Source of the DNA: Rhodospirillales bacterium
GTDB lineage: Bacteria > Pseudomonadota > Alphaproteobacteria > Reyranellales > Reyranellaceae
Length of the DNA: 33,548 nucleotides
Direction of reading: 5' to 3'
Assembly (NCBI GenBank): GCA_947469635.1
Contig: CANIRG010000014.1
Span: 1-33,548, forward strand
Of this stretch, positions 31,831 to 33,548 are shown piece after piece. The notes under the pieces were generated by a model. The model saw nothing but the letters and a program-made list of their open reading frames with translations, did no database searches and was not told the DNA's origin. Within the stretch, counting starts at the first letter, position 1; each line of letters opens with the position of its first letter. Position numbers and translations under genes: made by a program.

Positions 31831-33061
31831 CCGCGGCTTGCTTGCCCGGCATCTTCGGCACCGAAGCGGAGGCCGCGGCGAAGCGCGGCGAGTCGGTGAC
31901 CTTGAGGGCCTCGGCGGCGTCCTTGTTCTCCATGATCTTGGCCATGATCGCCTGGCCGGCACGGTCGAACACCGCGCGGTTGTCGATCAGGTATTTCTGC
32001 GACTCGCGGAGCTTCGTCACATAGCCGTTGATCTCGGGGATGACGTAGCGGGCGACCATGTCCCAGCTGCGCATGGTGTTCTCGGGGTTCGCCCAGTCGT
32101 GCACGAAGCCCACAACCGTGCCGAAGCCGCCGCTCTTGTCGTAGACCGACTTGATGGTCTTCACGAGATCGTCGGGCGTGCCGATGACCGAGGCCGAGCC
32201 GTCCATGAAAGCCGTCTTGTCGACGGCCTCGTCGGGCGAGGTGAAGGGCACCGAGCCCGGCCGCTGCAGCGTGCCGGTGATGTATTCATTGTGCCAGTGC
32301 ATCAGGCCGTTCTTTGCCTCCTCGCGGGCCTTCTCGCGCGTCTCGGCGATATGCCAGCTGAGAAGCACGCGCCAGTTCTTGCGGTCGACGGTCGTGCCAT
32401 GCTTCTTCGCGGCGGTCTCGGCGAAGCCCCATTGCGTCGGCAGCGACAGCAGTCCCTGATTCGACATCGAGCCCAGCGAGATGATGCCGATGCCGTACTT
32501 GCCGGCCAGCGTCATGCCCGACGGGCTGATCTGCGACGCCACGGCGAAGGGCATGTCCTCCTGCAGCGGCAGCAGCTGAAGCGCTGCATCCTGCAGCGTG
32601 TACCAATCGGTCTTCCGGGTGACGCGCTCGCCCTTGAACAGGCGGCGGATCACGTCGATGGCATCGTCCTGGCGGTCGCGCTGGACCATGGGATCGATGC
32701 CGAGCGTGTGCGCGTCCGACGGCAGGGCGCCCGGCCCGGAGCCGAAGATCGCCCGGCCGCCGGTCATGTGGTCGAGCTGCACCATGCGCTGGGCGACGTT
32801 GTAGGGATGATGGTAGGGCAGCGAGATCACGCCGGTGCCGAGCTTGATGCGCTTGGTGCGCTCGCCCGCGGCGGCCAGGAACATCTCGGGCGAAGCGATC
32901 ATCTCCCAGCCGCTGGAGTGGTGCTCACCGCACCAGAATTCGTCGTAGCCCAGCTCGTCGAGATGCTCGACGAACTTGAGGTCCCGGCGGAACTGCAGGG
33001 TCGGATTTTCGCCGATGGGATGATGCGGGGCAAGGAATGCGCCGAAGCCGAGACGCGCCAT
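31826..33061 (-). CDS. LLM-class flavin-dependent monooxygenase (limonene 1,2-monooxygenase-like)
   Basis: A 411-residue bacterial luciferase-family enzyme that uses reduced FMN or F420 supplied by a partner. The N-terminus FGAFLAPHHPIGENPTLQFR and DEFWCGEHHSSGWE are very like limonene 1,2-monooxygenase (LimB) and its many homologues. HHPYNVAQRMVQLDHMTGGR is the conserved LLM core. The expected length for the LimB group is about 390 residues. The start has CAGGAGG upstream, an excellent site. Real substrates in this group are seldom known; terpene or other hydrophobic ketone or alkene oxidation is inference. It is divergent from a FabG-like SDR across an operator-like repeat. Confidence 0.88.
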   Translation of the reverse strand: MARLGFGAFLAPHHPIGENPTLQFRRDLKFVEHLDELGYDEFWCGEHHSSGWEMIASPEMFLAAAGERTKRIKLGTGVISLPYHHPYNVAQRMVQLDHMTGGRAIFGSGPGALPSDAHTLGIDPMVQRDRQDDAIDVIRRLFKGERVTRKTDWYTLQDAALQLLPLQEDMPFAVASQISPSGMTLAGKYGIGIISLGSMSNQGLLSLPTQWGFAETAAKKHGTTVDRKNWRVLLSWHIAETREKAREEAKNGLMHWHNEYITGTLQRPGSVPFTSPDEAVDKTAFMDGSASVIGTPDDLVKTIKSVYDKSGGFGTVVGFVHDWANPENTMRSWDMVARYVIPEINGYVTKLRESQKYLIDNRAVFDRAGQAIMAKIMENKDAAEALKVTDSPRFAAASASVPKMPGKQAAE

Positions 33062-33077
33062 GGGAGACCTCCTGATT

Positions 33078-33094
33078 TGATAGAAGGGCTATCA
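33078..33094. promoter_or_regulatory. inverted repeat serving as bidirectional -10/operator
   Basis: TGATAG-AAGGG-CTATCA is a perfect 6-bp inverted repeat. GGGCTATCAT (plus) and the minus-strand CTATCA each resemble the GCTA-type -10 element, so the two divergent genes may share an overlapping promoter controlled by one regulator. The plus start at 33130 and the minus start at 33061 leave short leaders, both with good ribosome binding sites. Confidence 0.45.
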
Positions 33095-33129
33095 TGGCGG
33101 CGCGGCGCGGTCGACCGTGGAGAGGCACA

Positions 33130-33548
33130 ATGACATTGCTGAGCGAGAAGGTTGCGTTGGTGACGGGAGGATCGCGCGGCATCGGCCGTGCCGTGGCCAT
33201 TTCGCTGGCCGAAGCAGGGGCCGCTGTTGCCGTGAATTACCTCGAAAGAGCCACCGAGGCGCGGAACGTCGTCGAGGCGATCCGCAACGCCGGTGGTAAG
33301 GCGATGGAAGTCGGCGCCGATGTTTCCAGAGCCGACGCCGTCGCCGGGATGATGTCGGCCGTCGAGCGCGCGCTGGGGCCGGTCGATGTGCTGGTGAACA
33401 ACGCCGGTATCGGCCTGGTCCGCGGCATCGACGATCTCACGGAGGAGGATTTCGACCGCACCATCGCGGTCAACCTGAAGTCGGTCTTCCTCTGCACCCA
33501 AGCGGTCGTGCCCGGCATGCGGGCGAGGAAGTGGGGACGCATCGTCAA
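33130..33548 (+). CDS. short-chain dehydrogenase/reductase, FabG-like (3' end cut by window)
   Basis: The reading frame is open to the window end, giving 139 codons of an SDR. Translation begins MTLLSEKVALVTGGSRGIGRAV and shows the cofactor motif TGGSRGIG, NYLERA after beta-2, NNAGIG and TIAVNLKSVF. The catalytic Ser/Tyr/Lys segment would lie beyond the window. GGAGAGG 6 bases upstream supports the start at 33130. An in-frame ATG at 33094 lies within the promoter-like repeat and is less likely. It may work with the divergent LLM oxidoreductase. Confidence 0.85.
   Translation, partial: MTLLSEKVALVTGGSRGIGRAVAISLAEAGAAVAVNYLERATEARNVVEAIRNAGGKAMEVGADVSRADAVAGMMSAVERALGPVDVLVNNAGIGLVRGIDDLTEEDFDRTIAVNLKSVFLCTQAVVPGMRARKWGRIV

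Noticed and set aside
30926-33133. 735-codon plus-strand open frame opposite gntK and the LLM gene
   Set aside because: Shadow of two well-supported minus-strand genes, and its start lies inside the acyl-CoA dehydrogenase gene in another frame.

Overview
The window is GC-rich, densely coded bacterial DNA with accessory catabolic content: acyl-CoA dehydrogenases, four short-chain dehydrogenases, flavin and FAD oxidases, and several transporters. An alphaproteobacterium, probably a soil or rhizosphere one, fits best. The reasons are the strong GC bias at third codon positions, a Ugp transporter with an EryD-type SorC regulator, class III cyclase and TolB/TPR proteins of the rhizobial kind, several kinds of short palindromic intergenic repeat, and start regions carrying a GCTA-type -10 element like that of Caulobacter sigma-73. 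No rRNA, tRNA, CRISPR array, insertion sequence or phage gene was seen. The genus cannot be fixed from sequence alone.

Layout. 1-3.1 kb: a weak open frame, a DMT-family exporter and a long DmdC-type acyl-CoA dehydrogenase, all on the minus strand. 3.1-8.3 kb (plus): an enoyl-CoA hydratase homologue that lacks the usual catalytic glutamates, a class III cyclase fused to an FHA domain, a 23-codon reading frame coupled to a membrane Ser/Thr kinase, an isocitrate lyase/PEP mutase family enzyme and a small coupled membrane protein. 8.3-12.0 kb (minus): a tight operon of MFS transporter, SDR, NodB-fold deacetylase or cyclic-imidase-like hydrolase, and SDR. A distal promoter at about 12.3 kb carries a motif also found upstream of the DMT exporter. 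12.3-17.3 kb (minus): two paralogous D-2-hydroxyacid/D-2-hydroxyglutarate dehydrogenases, Sua5 and CysQ, with a 25-bp inverted repeat touching the sua5 start codon. CysQ shares a very short bidirectional promoter with an MTA/SAH nucleosidase (17.3-18.1 kb, plus).

18.1-26.1 kb holds the most interesting unit. A minus-strand operon encodes an AraM/EgsA-type glycerol-1-phosphate dehydrogenase, UgpB, UgpA, UgpE and a glycerophosphodiester phosphodiesterase. Across a 28-bp palindrome it diverges from a SorC-family regulator and an FGGY sugar kinase. The arrangement joins glycerophosphodiester uptake and hydrolysis to an enzyme that handles sn-glycerol-1-phosphate, the stereoisomer found in archaeal lipids, instead of the usual GlpD. 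The transporter ATPase UgpC is absent from the operon.

26.1-33.5 kb: MTA phosphorylase, an SDR, a cold-shock protein with a good promoter and tandem terminators, an HTH-TolB-TPR regulator-like protein divergent from a DszC-like acyl-CoA dehydrogenase, gluconokinase, a limonene-monooxygenase-like LLM flavoprotein, and a divergent FabG-like SDR that runs off the window end.
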